Shown here: positions 24,556 through 34,009 of the stretch, in pieces
Layout: each line of letters starts with the position of its first letter
Position numbering within the stretch: the stretch's first letter is position 1
Origin: Gracilimonas mengyeensis
Lineage (GTDB): Bacteria > Bacteroidota > Rhodothermia > Balneolales > Balneolaceae
NCBI RefSeq assembly: GCF_900182705.1
Contig: NZ_FXTP01000013.1
Span: 1-64,000 of the forward strand
Length of the DNA stretch: 64,000 bases
Reading direction: 5' to 3'
The notes under the pieces: generated by a model
Database searches by the model: none
What the model saw: only the letters and a program-made list of their open reading frames with translations
Told to the model about the DNA's origin: nothing
Program-made: the position numbers and the translations under genes

Positions 24556-25914
24556 ATGGACATTGTTCTTGTTGTAATCGGAATTGCTATCGGGGCCGTG
24601 GCTGGTTATCTGATTGCCCACTTTAAGTCAAAATCAGAAACTTCAAGGCTGCAGGAACGGAATCAGAACCTGGATGAGCAGCTATCCGAAACCGAGCAAA
24701 GGCTGGAGCAGGAAGCCCGTGCACATGAACAGCGCTTGGAAAAACTTCAGCATGAAAAAGAAACTGATCTTGCCGAAGAACGAACTCGGGCCAATGAACT
24801 GGACAAGCAGCTGGCCGAGCGCAATGCGGAGTACCGTAATCTTCAGGAGCGTCTGAACGAGCAAAAGCAAGAGCTGGCCGAAATGCAGGAGCAGCTTACT
24901 ACACAGTTTGAAAATCTGGCCAATAAAATTCTGGAGGAAAAATCCGAGAAATTCACCAAAAAGAACAAAGAGCAGATGGACCAGCTGCTGAGTCCGTTGG
25001 GTGAAAAGCTGGAGGCCTTCAAGAAGAAAGTAGAGGAAACCTACACCGACGAGAACAAGCAGCGTGCCACCCTGAAGGAACAAATCAAACAGATGGCAGA
25101 GCTGAACCAGAAGATGAGTGAAGATGCTAAAAACCTTACCAAAGCGCTGAAGGGGGATTCCAAAACTCAGGGCAACTGGGGTGAGGTGATTCTGCAACGT
25201 ATACTGGAAAAATCAGGCCTGCGAAAAGATGAAGAATATTATACCGAGCAAAGCGTGACCATGGAAGACGGGCGCCGTATTCGTCCAGATGTGGTGGTGC
25301 GCCTGCCGGATGAAAAATATCTGGTGATTGATTCCAAAGTATCTCTGACTGCCTATGAAAAGCTGAACTCTGTTGAAGATGATGCAGAGTATCAACGTTA
25401 TTTGAAAGAGCATATCAATTCTATTCGTGGACATGTGAAGGGACTAAGCGAGAAAAAATATCAGCACATACATGGCGCTAAAAGCCCTGATTTTGTACTA
25501 CTTTTCATTCCTATCGAGCCAGCTTTTGGTGTGGCGCTGCAGCACGATGCCAACCTGTACTATGAAGCTTTTGATAAAAATATCGTGATTGTAAGTCCTT
25601 CAACACTGTTGGCAACTCTGGCCACTATTGACAGTGTGTGGAAGCAGGAATATCAGAATAAAAATGCCATGGAAATTGCCAAACGCGGAGGCGCGCTGTA
25701 CGATAAATTTGTGCTTTTCGTGGAAAGCATGAACGATATCGGGCAACGTATCCGGCAAACGCAAGAGAGTTATGATGAGGCCATGGGACGTCTTTCAACA
25801 GGGGCTGGTAACCTGGTACGCCAGGCCGAGATGATTCGCAAGCTGGGTGCCAAAGCATCCAAGCAGCTGCCTGATAATATGGTTGAAGATGAGTTACTGG
25901 AGGAAGGGGATTAA
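24556..25914 (+). CDS. rmuC: DNA recombination protein RmuC homologue
   Basis: A 452-residue protein with an N-terminal membrane helix (residues 2-22), a long coiled coil (about 25-215, dominated by Glu, Gln and Leu) and a C-terminal RmuC nuclease-like domain from about 215. Key family text is QGNWGEVILQRILEKSGL, VVVRLPDEKYLVIDSKVSL with the Asp-Ser-Lys of the PD-(D/E)xK-like core, and VLLFIPIEPAF. RmuC limits DNA inversions at short inverted repeats and probably cleaves DNA structures. The length is typical. It is a single gene with a 250-base upstream gap holding no recognised feature apart from AT-rich promoter-like sequence. Confidence 0.93.
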   Translation: MDIVLVVIGIAIGAVAGYLIAHFKSKSETSRLQERNQNLDEQLSETEQRLEQEARAHEQRLEKLQHEKETDLAEERTRANELDKQLAERNAEYRNLQERLNEQKQELAEMQEQLTTQFENLANKILEEKSEKFTKKNKEQMDQLLSPLGEKLEAFKKKVEETYTDENKQRATLKEQIKQMAELNQKMSEDAKNLTKALKGDSKTQGNWGEVILQRILEKSGLRKDEEYYTEQSVTMEDGRRIRPDVVVRLPDEKYLVIDSKVSLTAYEKLNSVEDDAEYQRYLKEHINSIRGHVKGLSEKKYQHIHGAKSPDFVLLFIPIEPAFGVALQHDANLYYEAFDKNIVIVSPSTLLATLATIDSVWKQEYQNKNAMEIAKRGGALYDKFVLFVESMNDIGQRIRQTQESYDEAMGRLSTGAGNLVRQAEMIRKLGAKASKQLPDNMVEDELLEEGD

Positions 25915-26035
25915 GGTTTATGGGGGTATTATCGGGCCAACTGGATTAGTTTTATGCAGTAAAAAAACTAATAATTTTTAATGCGGATTATCAGGAAAAA
26001 CAATAGATTAAAGAAAATTATTTTATCTATTTGTC

Positions 26036-27562
26036 ATGAGAAAAGCATTATCCCTTCTTCTATTCTGTATTTTATTTACGTCCTGCAACACAGACAATTC
26101 TCCTACTTTTTATTCTCTCCTAATTGAAGTAACGCCAGAAGGTAGCGGTACTGTAGATTTTGCTGCTGATACACTCATAGAAAAAGGTAAAACTGTCAAT
26201 CTTAGAGCCATCCCGGAAACAGGATTTGTATTTGCGGGCTGGAATGGAACTATCCAATCCACAGAAAATCCACTTGAAATAACTATTTCTGAAGATATAG
26301 AATTGATAGCTGGTTTCGAGAAGAAATCGTATGAATTAAAAACAGAAATAATGGGTGAAGGCACAATTACGGAAACCGTGCTACCTGCAAAAACAGAATA
26401 TGAACATGGTACAGTAGTCCAGTTATCAGCTATTCCTGCAGAGAAATCACGATTTGTAAGATGGTCTGGTGACGTAGTAAGTGAAGACTCGGTAATAGAG
26501 GTGACCGTGGAATCTCCTTTAGAGATTAATGCTGAATTTGAACGGGAATTCTACAAAGTAGAAGTGAATGTTGAAGGCAATGGAAGTCTTGCCGATTGGG
26601 ATACAACCAATATAAAATGGTTCAGGTCTAATTCGACAATTACACTTCAGCCAGTGCCAGATACTACATGGGTTTTTCGGCGTTGGGAAGGAGATTTTAG
26701 TACTCAAGAAGAAGTATTGGAATTCGACATTAATTCCGATATATCTCTGGATCTTATTTTTGAAGAAGGAGAGCTGGATTACTGTTTGCCTAAAAGTTTG
26801 GACGCCTATCGGCATAAAGCAGGTGGGGATTCCGTTAAAATTCTTGATTGGGATTTCAACTATGAAGGTAAATTTATTACTTCATTTGATAAGAGAATTG
26901 ATGTCACTCAAACAGGCCAAGGTCTCAGTACACATCAAAGAGGTGATCTTATTTATAGTGATGATAAACTGATTAGGTTTGTACTACTCTATGTGAGATT
27001 TAATAACAGAAATATTTATGAATTTGCATGGGATGGAGATCAGGTTTCAAAGTATAACTATCTGATTCGGTCAAATATAGAACAAGATGATATTAGTACC
27101 GCAATGATTTATGAGGAGCCTTGTGGTTTAGCATTACATGAAGGGAATACTACTTGGTCTTCGGGGGATTATGGTATTTTTGCTTATCAATATTATTACA
27201 CCAATAGCTGTAAAACATTTAATATCAATCAAAGTGACTTTAGTGTAACCTATGAAGATGAGAGTTCTATTTACAAAGATGTTAATGGAATACCTGGTTT
27301 TTTAGGGGCTATCTACGAGCATCTTATTGCTGATAATGGGTCTGTTCTTTTACCCAACGCAGATAAATTAAGACTGAAATCAAGAAAAACTTATCCCATC
27401 GGAAGGCATGAATTAGGATGGGGGACAGAAGTTTATCAATACTACGATCATATTATAAATGAAGAGTATCCAAGATATTTTTCCAGTCGTACGACCTATG
27501 CCAAGTCAGATTTAGTAGAAAATGATTCACATGTAGTAGAGTATTACTGCGGTTACAAATGA
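26036..27562 (+). CDS. Lipoprotein with three Flg_new_2-type repeats
   Basis: A 508-residue protein with a lipoprotein signal (residues 1-17, FCILFTSC, lipidated Cys17). Three consecutive repeats of about 70 residues cover roughly 27-243. Each has the pattern Gly-x-Gly-Thr/Ser near the start, then an Ala/Val-x-Pro segment, Phe-Val/Arg-x-Trp-x-Gly (GFVFAGWNG, RFVRWSGD, WVFRRWEGD), and an Ile-x-Ala-x-Phe-Glu end. This is the bacterial repeat domain (PF18998, Listeria-Bacteroides-like), usually on surface proteins. The remaining 265 residues are Tyr-rich with no known domain. The gene is distinctly more AT-rich than its neighbours, suggesting later acquisition. Its start lies close behind an AT-rich promoter-like region. 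Confidence 0.75.
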   Translation: MRKALSLLLFCILFTSCNTDNSPTFYSLLIEVTPEGSGTVDFAADTLIEKGKTVNLRAIPETGFVFAGWNGTIQSTENPLEITISEDIELIAGFEKKSYELKTEIMGEGTITETVLPAKTEYEHGTVVQLSAIPAEKSRFVRWSGDVVSEDSVIEVTVESPLEINAEFEREFYKVEVNVEGNGSLADWDTTNIKWFRSNSTITLQPVPDTTWVFRRWEGDFSTQEEVLEFDINSDISLDLIFEEGELDYCLPKSLDAYRHKAGGDSVKILDWDFNYEGKFITSFDKRIDVTQTGQGLSTHQRGDLIYSDDKLIRFVLLYVRFNNRNIYEFAWDGDQVSKYNYLIRSNIEQDDISTAMIYEEPCGLALHEGNTTWSSGDYGIFAYQYYYTNSCKTFNINQSDFSVTYEDESSIYKDVNGIPGFLGAIYEHLIADNGSVLLPNADKLRLKSRKTYPIGRHELGWGTEVYQYYDHIINEEYPRYFSSRTTYAKSDLVENDSHVVEYYCGYK

Positions 27563-27695
27563 TTTAATTTTTTAAAGTGTTGGCAGAAAGATCTTTGAAT
27601 ACAATTTAATCAAGGAAGGAAAAATGGTATGCTTCTCACTTGGAACAAAACTTTTATTATAGGCTATTCACTCTTAAACAAGGTACAATTGGCTT

Positions 27696-28607
27696 ATGGA
27701 AGAGAATACTACATCCAACGACTGGACTGATGAATTAACACCACCATCCTGGACAGAATACGCCAAGTTGGCGGCTTATATAGTTGCCGGGATTTTTCTC
27801 TGTTTTGTATTGATCATTCTTGCACTACGCTGGGTGAATCCTTCTTTTTCGGCTTTTACTTTACAGGAAGATTGGGTCGGGTTAGAACAAGAACGGTATT
27901 CGTTGCGTGAAAGCTGGGTACCTGCGGATGAACTTCCGGAGCATTTAAAACTGGCCGTAGTGGCTTCAGAAGATCAACGGTTCTATGAGCATTGGGGTTT
28001 AGATTTAGCCGCCATAGAACAGGCACTTGAAGAGAAAGAAAAGGAAGGGCGTGTACGGGGAGCAAGTACCATCACACAGCAAGTAGCTAAGAACTTGTTT
28101 TTATGGCCGGCCCAAAGCTATTTCAGAAAGGGGATAGAGGCGGGTATCGCCGTGATGATTGAGCTGTTATGGACCAAAGACCGTATTCTTGAAGTGTACC
28201 TGAACATTGCAGAATTTGGTCCGGGCATGTATGGCGTAGCTAAAGCCGGGGCGCATTATTATGGCAAAAAGCCGGCTCAGTTCACCCCGGAGCAGTCAGC
28301 CCGAATGGCAACGGTGTTGCCAAACCCCAAGCGGATTGAACCGGAACCTGCTTCCAGCTATGTGATAGAGAGGAGCCGTTGGATCTTGCGGAATATGCAG
28401 CAGCTTAGCGGCTATATTTATCTTCCCGAACAAGATTCCCAGCCAGAGAATGAAGCAGATACAGCATTTTCTGATATTGATTCCACTTTTTTTTCTTATC
28501 CTGATGAAAGTATACCGGTAAAGACGGACTCACTATCGGTCAATAACTTAACGGATACTCTCATCCAAAATGTTAGTGCTGATACACTGGATGAACAATT
28601 AAAATAA
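27696..28607 (+). CDS. mtgA: Monofunctional peptidoglycan glycosyltransferase
   Basis: The 303-residue protein has one transmembrane helix (about residues 27-49) and a GT51 transglycosylase domain. Motif 1 is VVASEDQRFYEHWGLD, with the catalytic Glu after Ser. Motif 2 is RGASTITQQVAKNLFLW, and motif 3 contains KDRILEVYLNIAEFGPGMYG with the second Glu. There is no transpeptidase domain, so it polymerises lipid II into glycan strands outside the inner membrane. A C-terminal extension of about 60 residues, rich in Asp and Ser, goes beyond the usual MtgA length of about 230-240. It is transcribed with its own upstream gap, ahead of the histidine kinase gene. Confidence 0.94.
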   Translation: MEENTTSNDWTDELTPPSWTEYAKLAAYIVAGIFLCFVLIILALRWVNPSFSAFTLQEDWVGLEQERYSLRESWVPADELPEHLKLAVVASEDQRFYEHWGLDLAAIEQALEEKEKEGRVRGASTITQQVAKNLFLWPAQSYFRKGIEAGIAVMIELLWTKDRILEVYLNIAEFGPGMYGVAKAGAHYYGKKPAQFTPEQSARMATVLPNPKRIEPEPASSYVIERSRWILRNMQQLSGYIYLPEQDSQPENEADTAFSDIDSTFFSYPDESIPVKTDSLSVNNLTDTLIQNVSADTLDEQLK

Positions 28608-28703
28608 CGTTAAAGGAACTACATTGCCTTAACTTTTATTGATTCTTACCGATAAATCAGAAAAGCACAAATTATACGCTAAGAAAATTGAATTTGACTG
28701 CCA

Positions 28704-30602
28704 ATGACTGAAGTATCTGTTAAAGAACAGCTTAGAATACAGGCGTTACATTCTTATGGGATTTTAGACACAGAGGAAGAAGCTGAGTTTGATAACCTGT
28801 TGAAACTCGCTGCGCATATCTGCGATGTACCCGTTGCTAAAATGAATTTTATTGATGAAGACCGGGTATGGAGTAAGGCAAATTTTGGGAATGATGTTAA
28901 AGAAACCCCAAAAAATGTGACCTTCTGTGTACACACCATAAAAAACGAAGAACATATGGTGGTAGAAGACACCACCAAAGATAGGCGATTTAAGGATTCA
29001 CCTTATGTAATAGAAAGCCCAAATATCCGGTTTTATGCAGGGGTCAATATCAAAGGCAATGGACATAATTTGGGTACGATTTGTGTCCTTGATATGGAAC
29101 CGAAAACCATTTCTGAAGAGCAAATTAATGCCCTTACTACACTGGCCCGTGAAGTTGAGAACCGCCTGGAGCTCCGTAAAAAAAATGAGGACCTGGCAAC
29201 ACTCACTGCTTTCCTTGAAGCATCCGTTGAGCTTATGTTGATCATTGATCCAGATACAGGACGCATTGAAAAAGTAAACAGAAACGGCAGCGGACTATGC
29301 AAAGAGCTTTTTCCCGATAATTGTAACTCAACACTCGAGTCATTATATCCGGAATGGGACTTTCTGAAAGAATTGAAAAAATGGAATGAGGAGGGAGCAG
29401 AGACCCCTTTTCGTTTTGAATCGTCCATTCTAAATGAAGAAGGAAATCCTATTTATCTGGAAATGAATACAACCAAAAAGTTTGGAAAGTGGTTGATAAC
29501 CTTCCAGGATATCACATTACGCAAAAAAGCAGACGAAGAGCTTAAAAGGGAGAAAAAACTCAGCGACGCTATCATCAATTCATTGCCAACTGACTTCTAT
29601 ATGTTTGACAAAGACATGAAGTTAGTACGGTGGAATGATAATATGCTTAAGAGCACGCAATATAGCTCTGAAGAAGTACAGCAGTTAAATCCTCTTGATT
29701 TCTTTAGAGGTGAGGATATTCAGCGTGTTAAAAAGCATATTGAGAAGACCATGAAGGGAAGTATATCAACCCTGGAGGCAAATCTGGTTAAGAAAGACGG
29801 CAGTACTGAACCCTTCCTTTTTAATGCTACTTCTTTCAAGAATGGAGATGAAACCTATTTATTAGGAACGGGGCAGAATATCAATGCCCAAAAATCTTAT
29901 CAGAAACGCCTTGAAAATGTTGTTCATGAGAAAGAAGTATTGTTGCAGGAAGTACACCATCGGGTGAAAAATAATCTGGCGGTAATTTCCGGATTCCTTC
30001 AGCTGGAAGAGTTCATCTCGGATGACGAGAAGATAAAGTCGGTGCTGTTAGCCAATCACATGCGTGTTAAATCCATGGCGCTAATCCACGAGGAGCTCTA
30101 CACAGCCAAAGATTTCTCCGGTCTTAATTTTCAACATTACTTGGTGAATATGCTTCAGGTTTTAGAAGACCGTATTTCTCCTCAAGGCAAAAAAATAACC
30201 CTGGAAACCTATATTGATCCGATTTATTTGAATCTAAACCAGGCGGTGCCTTTGGCATTGATTATTAATGAGCTGGTATCGAATGCCTATACTTTTGCAT
30301 TTCAAGGGCGCCAAAAAGGAAAGGTGTCGGTTGAGTTAAAATCCCAAGGTGATAACATTTCACTATGTATTAAGGATGACGGAATAGGTTTACCCGACGG
30401 TTTCGTGTTTGAAGAAAGTCCAACCTTGGGGGCAACCCTGGTATTAACCTATTCGGAACAGATTAACTCGAAAGTCGATATCACTTCGGAACGGAATAAA
30501 GGCACGGAATATGCCATTGCCTTTGAGAATCAGAAAAAGCAAAAAGGATCCAGTTCAAATTTCAACTTCGAAGAACTAATGGCCATTAACGGGGCTGCCT
30601 GA
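28704..30602 (+). CDS. GAF-PAS-PAS sensor histidine kinase (HisKA_2 type)
   Basis: A 632-residue soluble kinase with no membrane segment. Residues 10-155 form a GAF domain (EEAEFDNLLKLAAHICDVPV, IDEDRVWSKANFG). Two PAS-like domains follow at about 165-275 and 285-400. The dimerisation/phosphoacceptor domain is HisKA_2: LLQEVHHRVKNNLAVISGFL with the phospho-His near residue 418. The ATPase part has the N-box INELVSNAYTFAF and the DDGIGLPDG loop, with a weak G2 region. HisKA_2 kinases often serve light, redox or general stress responses. No response regulator lies next to it, so it is an orphan kinase; its partner cannot be named from this window. Confidence 0.9.
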   Translation: MTEVSVKEQLRIQALHSYGILDTEEEAEFDNLLKLAAHICDVPVAKMNFIDEDRVWSKANFGNDVKETPKNVTFCVHTIKNEEHMVVEDTTKDRRFKDSPYVIESPNIRFYAGVNIKGNGHNLGTICVLDMEPKTISEEQINALTTLAREVENRLELRKKNEDLATLTAFLEASVELMLIIDPDTGRIEKVNRNGSGLCKELFPDNCNSTLESLYPEWDFLKELKKWNEEGAETPFRFESSILNEEGNPIYLEMNTTKKFGKWLITFQDITLRKKADEELKREKKLSDAIINSLPTDFYMFDKDMKLVRWNDNMLKSTQYSSEEVQQLNPLDFFRGEDIQRVKKHIEKTMKGSISTLEANLVKKDGSTEPFLFNATSFKNGDETYLLGTGQNINAQKSYQKRLENVVHEKEVLLQEVHHRVKNNLAVISGFLQLEEFISDDEKIKSVLLANHMRVKSMALIHEELYTAKDFSGLNFQHYLVNMLQVLEDRISPQGKKITLETYIDPIYLNLNQAVPLALIINELVSNAYTFAFQGRQKGKVSVELKSQGDNISLCIKDDGIGLPDGFVFEESPTLGATLVLTYSEQINSKVDITSERNKGTEYAIAFENQKKQKGSSSNFNFEELMAINGAA

Positions 30603-30607
30603 GCCAT

Positions 30608-31306
30608 TTAATAGTCAAACATATTCCAGGGCTTTCCTTCAGGTTTTAAAGCCTTAAAAGTCATGAGTTCTTTTTGAGTGGGATGTTCCAGTTCCAGCTT
30701 AACGGCTCTGAGTGCGATGTCTCTTCCATCTGGCTTGGATGAATCCCCATATCGGTAATCTCCCCACAAGGGAAAACCTTCGCTGGCAAATTGTACCCGT
30801 ATTTGATGAGGACGGCCGGTAATCAAGTCCACTTCCACCACACTGTAATTCTTATTTGTTTTAATGGTGATGTACTTCAGCCGTGATTCTTTGGCTTTGC
30901 CCCGGGGTGATTTGTAAGCCTTAACGGTATTGGTTCGTTTATCTTTATCGAGAAAATGAACCAGCTCCCCATATACCGGTGTTTTCCCTTCAACCAATGC
31001 CCAATATGTTTTATTGATGGTTCGCTTTCTGATTTGATAGGAAAGCCGGGAAGCCGCTTTTGATGTTTTAGCCAGTACCATCACACCACTAACGGGCTGA
31101 TCCAGCCGGTGGACCAATCCCAGGTACACGTTGCCCGGTTTATTATATTTCTTTTTGATGTACTGCTTGCACAGGTTTAATACATCCGGGTTTCCGGTAT
31201 GATCCTCCTGAGAAAGCAGACCGGCCGGTTTGTCAATCACCAGCAGGTGGTTGTCTTCAAAAATAATGGGGATGTTAGGTTTAGTGCCGGTAAATGAGGT
31301 ACTCAA
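30608..31306 (-). CDS. RluA-family pseudouridine synthase
   Basis: A 232-residue catalytic-domain-only enzyme. The active-site motif VHRLDQPVSGVMVLAKT contains the catalytic Asp of the RluA family, DKPAGLL lies near the N terminus, and RPHQIRVQFA closes the fold. It converts uridine to pseudouridine in rRNA or tRNA. There is no S4 RNA-binding domain, as in RluA itself and YqcB/TruC-like enzymes, so the target site is open. The stop codon lies six bases from the end of the convergent histidine kinase gene. Confidence 0.92.
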   Translation of the reverse strand: MSTSFTGTKPNIPIIFEDNHLLVIDKPAGLLSQEDHTGNPDVLNLCKQYIKKKYNKPGNVYLGLVHRLDQPVSGVMVLAKTSKAASRLSYQIRKRTINKTYWALVEGKTPVYGELVHFLDKDKRTNTVKAYKSPRGKAKESRLKYITIKTNKNYSVVEVDLITGRPHQIRVQFASEGFPLWGDYRYGDSSKPDGRDIALRAVKLELEHPTQKELMTFKALKPEGKPWNMFDY

Positions 31307-31390
31307 AGAAAATGGTAGTTAAATTGATGTTCGTCATCTAAGGTAAAGGGATTTAAACTTGTTCCCAATGACCTATTGAGTCCCTGAAAC

Positions 31391-31441
31391 AAATGGGTAA
31401 CCGGAGGTGAGAGAAAAATTTCAGCCTGGAGTTACCCATTT
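31391..31441 (-). terminator. Long hairpin downstream of the GH127 gene
   Basis: AAATGGGTAAC (31391-31401) and GTTACCCATTT (31431-31441) pair perfectly over 11 bp around a 29-base loop that can fold further. On the minus strand only a weak T-rich stretch follows, so it is either a poor intrinsic terminator or an mRNA 3'-end hairpin. Confidence 0.5.
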
Positions 31442-31459
31442 TCACAACCGTTTTAAAGA

Positions 31460-33821
31460 TTATTCTTTCAACAACCTAATCTCAAAAACGCCACCGGCAA
31501 CGGAGTTCTCATGCGCTAGAAACATAACCGTCATGTTTTCAGCAAGCATTGAATCCGGAATTACATAATCCACATCAAAAAATGGGTCTTCGTGTCCTGT
31601 TGAAGTAACAGTTTTTAATAATTCTCCATTTATCAGGATGTCAAAAGTACGGCCACTGTCGCCGCCAGAATAGGTCACCCGCAGGATGGTTCCCTGTAGT
31701 TCAGGATTACTTAAGTCATAACTAAACCATCCGGAAGCATGTCTCCAATAGCGGCTGTTATGAATTCCCGATTCTGTGTTCTCTCCCTGAAAATTATGTT
31801 CAGTTTCGGGCTGTTGTTCACCGGTAGCAACCATGTCCACGGTTCGTTCTTCTAAAGCAATCATTGCTGCTTCACGTTTTCTAACTTCTTGCTGGCGTTC
31901 CTCAAGCTGATCTTCAGTAAGTACCGGCCAATACATCATGTAACGAGCTTCGTGAATAGTGAAGAAAGGCACCAACTTCAATCCTGAAAAAGAGTTGGGA
32001 TAGATTAAAGAGTCAATATTAAAAGACAATGGTCCCGTTTTTGAAACAGCCTGTGCAATTTCATTGGGCTCATTGGTTAATAGCATCGGAGCTTCATCTA
32101 TTGGATAAAAATCGTCGCTGGCCACATGAGCCATACGTGCTTCGTCAGCAAATAATCCGCCAAGATCTGTAGTATCTGTAACCGCAGCAAGTACGACAGG
32201 TCCGTGCACAAAAGCGCCCCAATTTGAGCCATCTGGTAAATATTCAAGCGAAGTTTGCATAGGAAGAGAAACACTAACTACATCTCCGGCTTCCCATGTT
32301 CTGTTGATAGTCATGTAAGAAAAGGAGTTGGTTGAAGTGCTCCATTTTTCTCCATTCACCGTTATTTCAGCGTCTCCCTTAATCCATTCCGGTTTACGAA
32401 TGGAAAGAGCAAATTCTTTTGGATCATCAACCTGAACCTGTAAACGTGTTGATTCTTCGTAGGGAAATTTTGTGGTTTGAGTGACACGAATGCCTTTCTC
32501 CTCCCAGTTCAATTCAGAGGGGATAAACAGGTTTACAAACACGTCATTCTCGCTATGGGCATAAATTAGTTCGCCATATTTTCCGTGATTTTCAATGCCG
32601 GAACCCACGCAGCACCAGAAACTGGTATGAGGCTGTGAATAAACCCGGTAATGGCGTGGACGAATAGGGGTGAAGTACACAAATCCGCCATCAGGATGTT
32701 GAGAAGAAAGAATGTGATTGTAAAGTGCTCGCTCATAAAAGTTGATGTATTTGGCATTTGGATCATCCGTAAACAACATTTTGCTAAGCTTGAGCATGTT
32801 GTAGGTATTGCAGGTTTCCGGGCCTTGATTGGTAGTAATCATCGTTGAAAAATCATCCACGGGATTGAAGTGCTCACTTACACTATTTCCACCAAAGGCT
32901 ATGGATCGTTCTTCCACAACGTTATTCCAAAAGCTTTTGGCTGCATCTCTCCAGGTATCATCATCAGAAAGTTCTGCCACGCGTTGAAAGCCGACCACTT
33001 TAGGGATTTGTGTGTTGGCGTGCTTTCCGGTTAGGTTATCTTCATTAGCAATCAGAGGGTCAAGAATGGCGCGATGAGAATATCGCCTGGCAAGTTCGAG
33101 ATACTCTTTGTTACCGGTGATGGTATATACATCAGCAAAAACTTCATTTAATCCCCCGTGTTCGCTTTGCAGGATTTCCTGAATCTGCTCATCGGAAAGA
33201 TTGCCATTTACCTCTACAAACCAATCTGTTAATTCGATAAGCATTTCCTTCGATTGTTCAAGATCTGCGATGAGGTAAGCATCCCGCAAGCCTGCAAACA
33301 GTTTATGAATGTTATACAATGGCACCCACCGGCCGTTTAGTGAAAAACTTTGTGCATTAATATTTCCGTTGGCGTACTCCGTCCAAAGTTCCTTACTTCG
33401 TGGAATTCCTCCAATATACCCATTGCCATTTGCATCTTGAGCTCTTTGCAATTCATCCAGCGCATACTGCAAGCGGTTTAAGGTTTCTTCATCACCGGTT
33501 GAAGCATACATTAAGGCTAATGCAGTCAAATAATGCCCCCCCTATGTGTCCATCTAATCCGGTGTTTTCCCAGTTACCATATTTAGGGGCTTTGGGTTCA
33601 AGCCCGGCTTCAATCAGGTAGGGGGCAAGTAAACGGTCGGCCTCCAATTCCAGGATGTATTCCTTATCGGTTTGTTGTGCTTGAGAGAATGGGCTCTCCA
33701 GTAACTCCACCGATGTTAAGGGAAATGTTTCTAATTTTTCAGGATCAGCGGGGTCGGATTGTGTACATGCTGAAAACAAAAACAGCACTGCAAAGAGAAT
33801 ATATGATTGCTTGTTGTACAT
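31460..33821 (-). pseudogene. GH127 (DUF1680) beta-L-arabinofuranosidase-like lipoprotein, frameshifted at a G7 tract
   Basis: The gene reads as two frames. The 5' part (33821 down to about 33537) gives a lipoprotein signal (LFLFSAC) and the start of a GH127 domain, up to NTGLDGHIGG. The 3' part supplies the rest, beginning HYLTALALMYAST. They join perfectly if one G is removed from a run of seven (plus strand C7 at 33536-33542): six G would give GHIGGHYLTALALMYA, the standard family text. The 3' part keeps the catalytic-site cysteines seen in GH127 enzymes (ETCNTYNML and FWCCVGSG) and a C-terminal beta-sandwich of DUF6805 type. GH127 members remove beta-L-arabinofuranose from plant glycoproteins. 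As given the product is truncated; a sequencing error or slippage-based on/off switching are the alternatives. Confidence 0.88.
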
Positions 33822-34009
33822 GTGGTTAGGCTTAATGCTATTAAATTTCCTTGAATATACTTTAAATGTATTACATACACTTAAAAATTCTAAAAAGGCT
33901 TTTTACTTGCCAATCTAAAGAAACATCCACTAGTGATAAGATAGATTATGGTGAGAAAAAATTACCGGAATCAGTTCAATCAGCCATATAATTCTTTTAT
34001 CTTAGAGGC

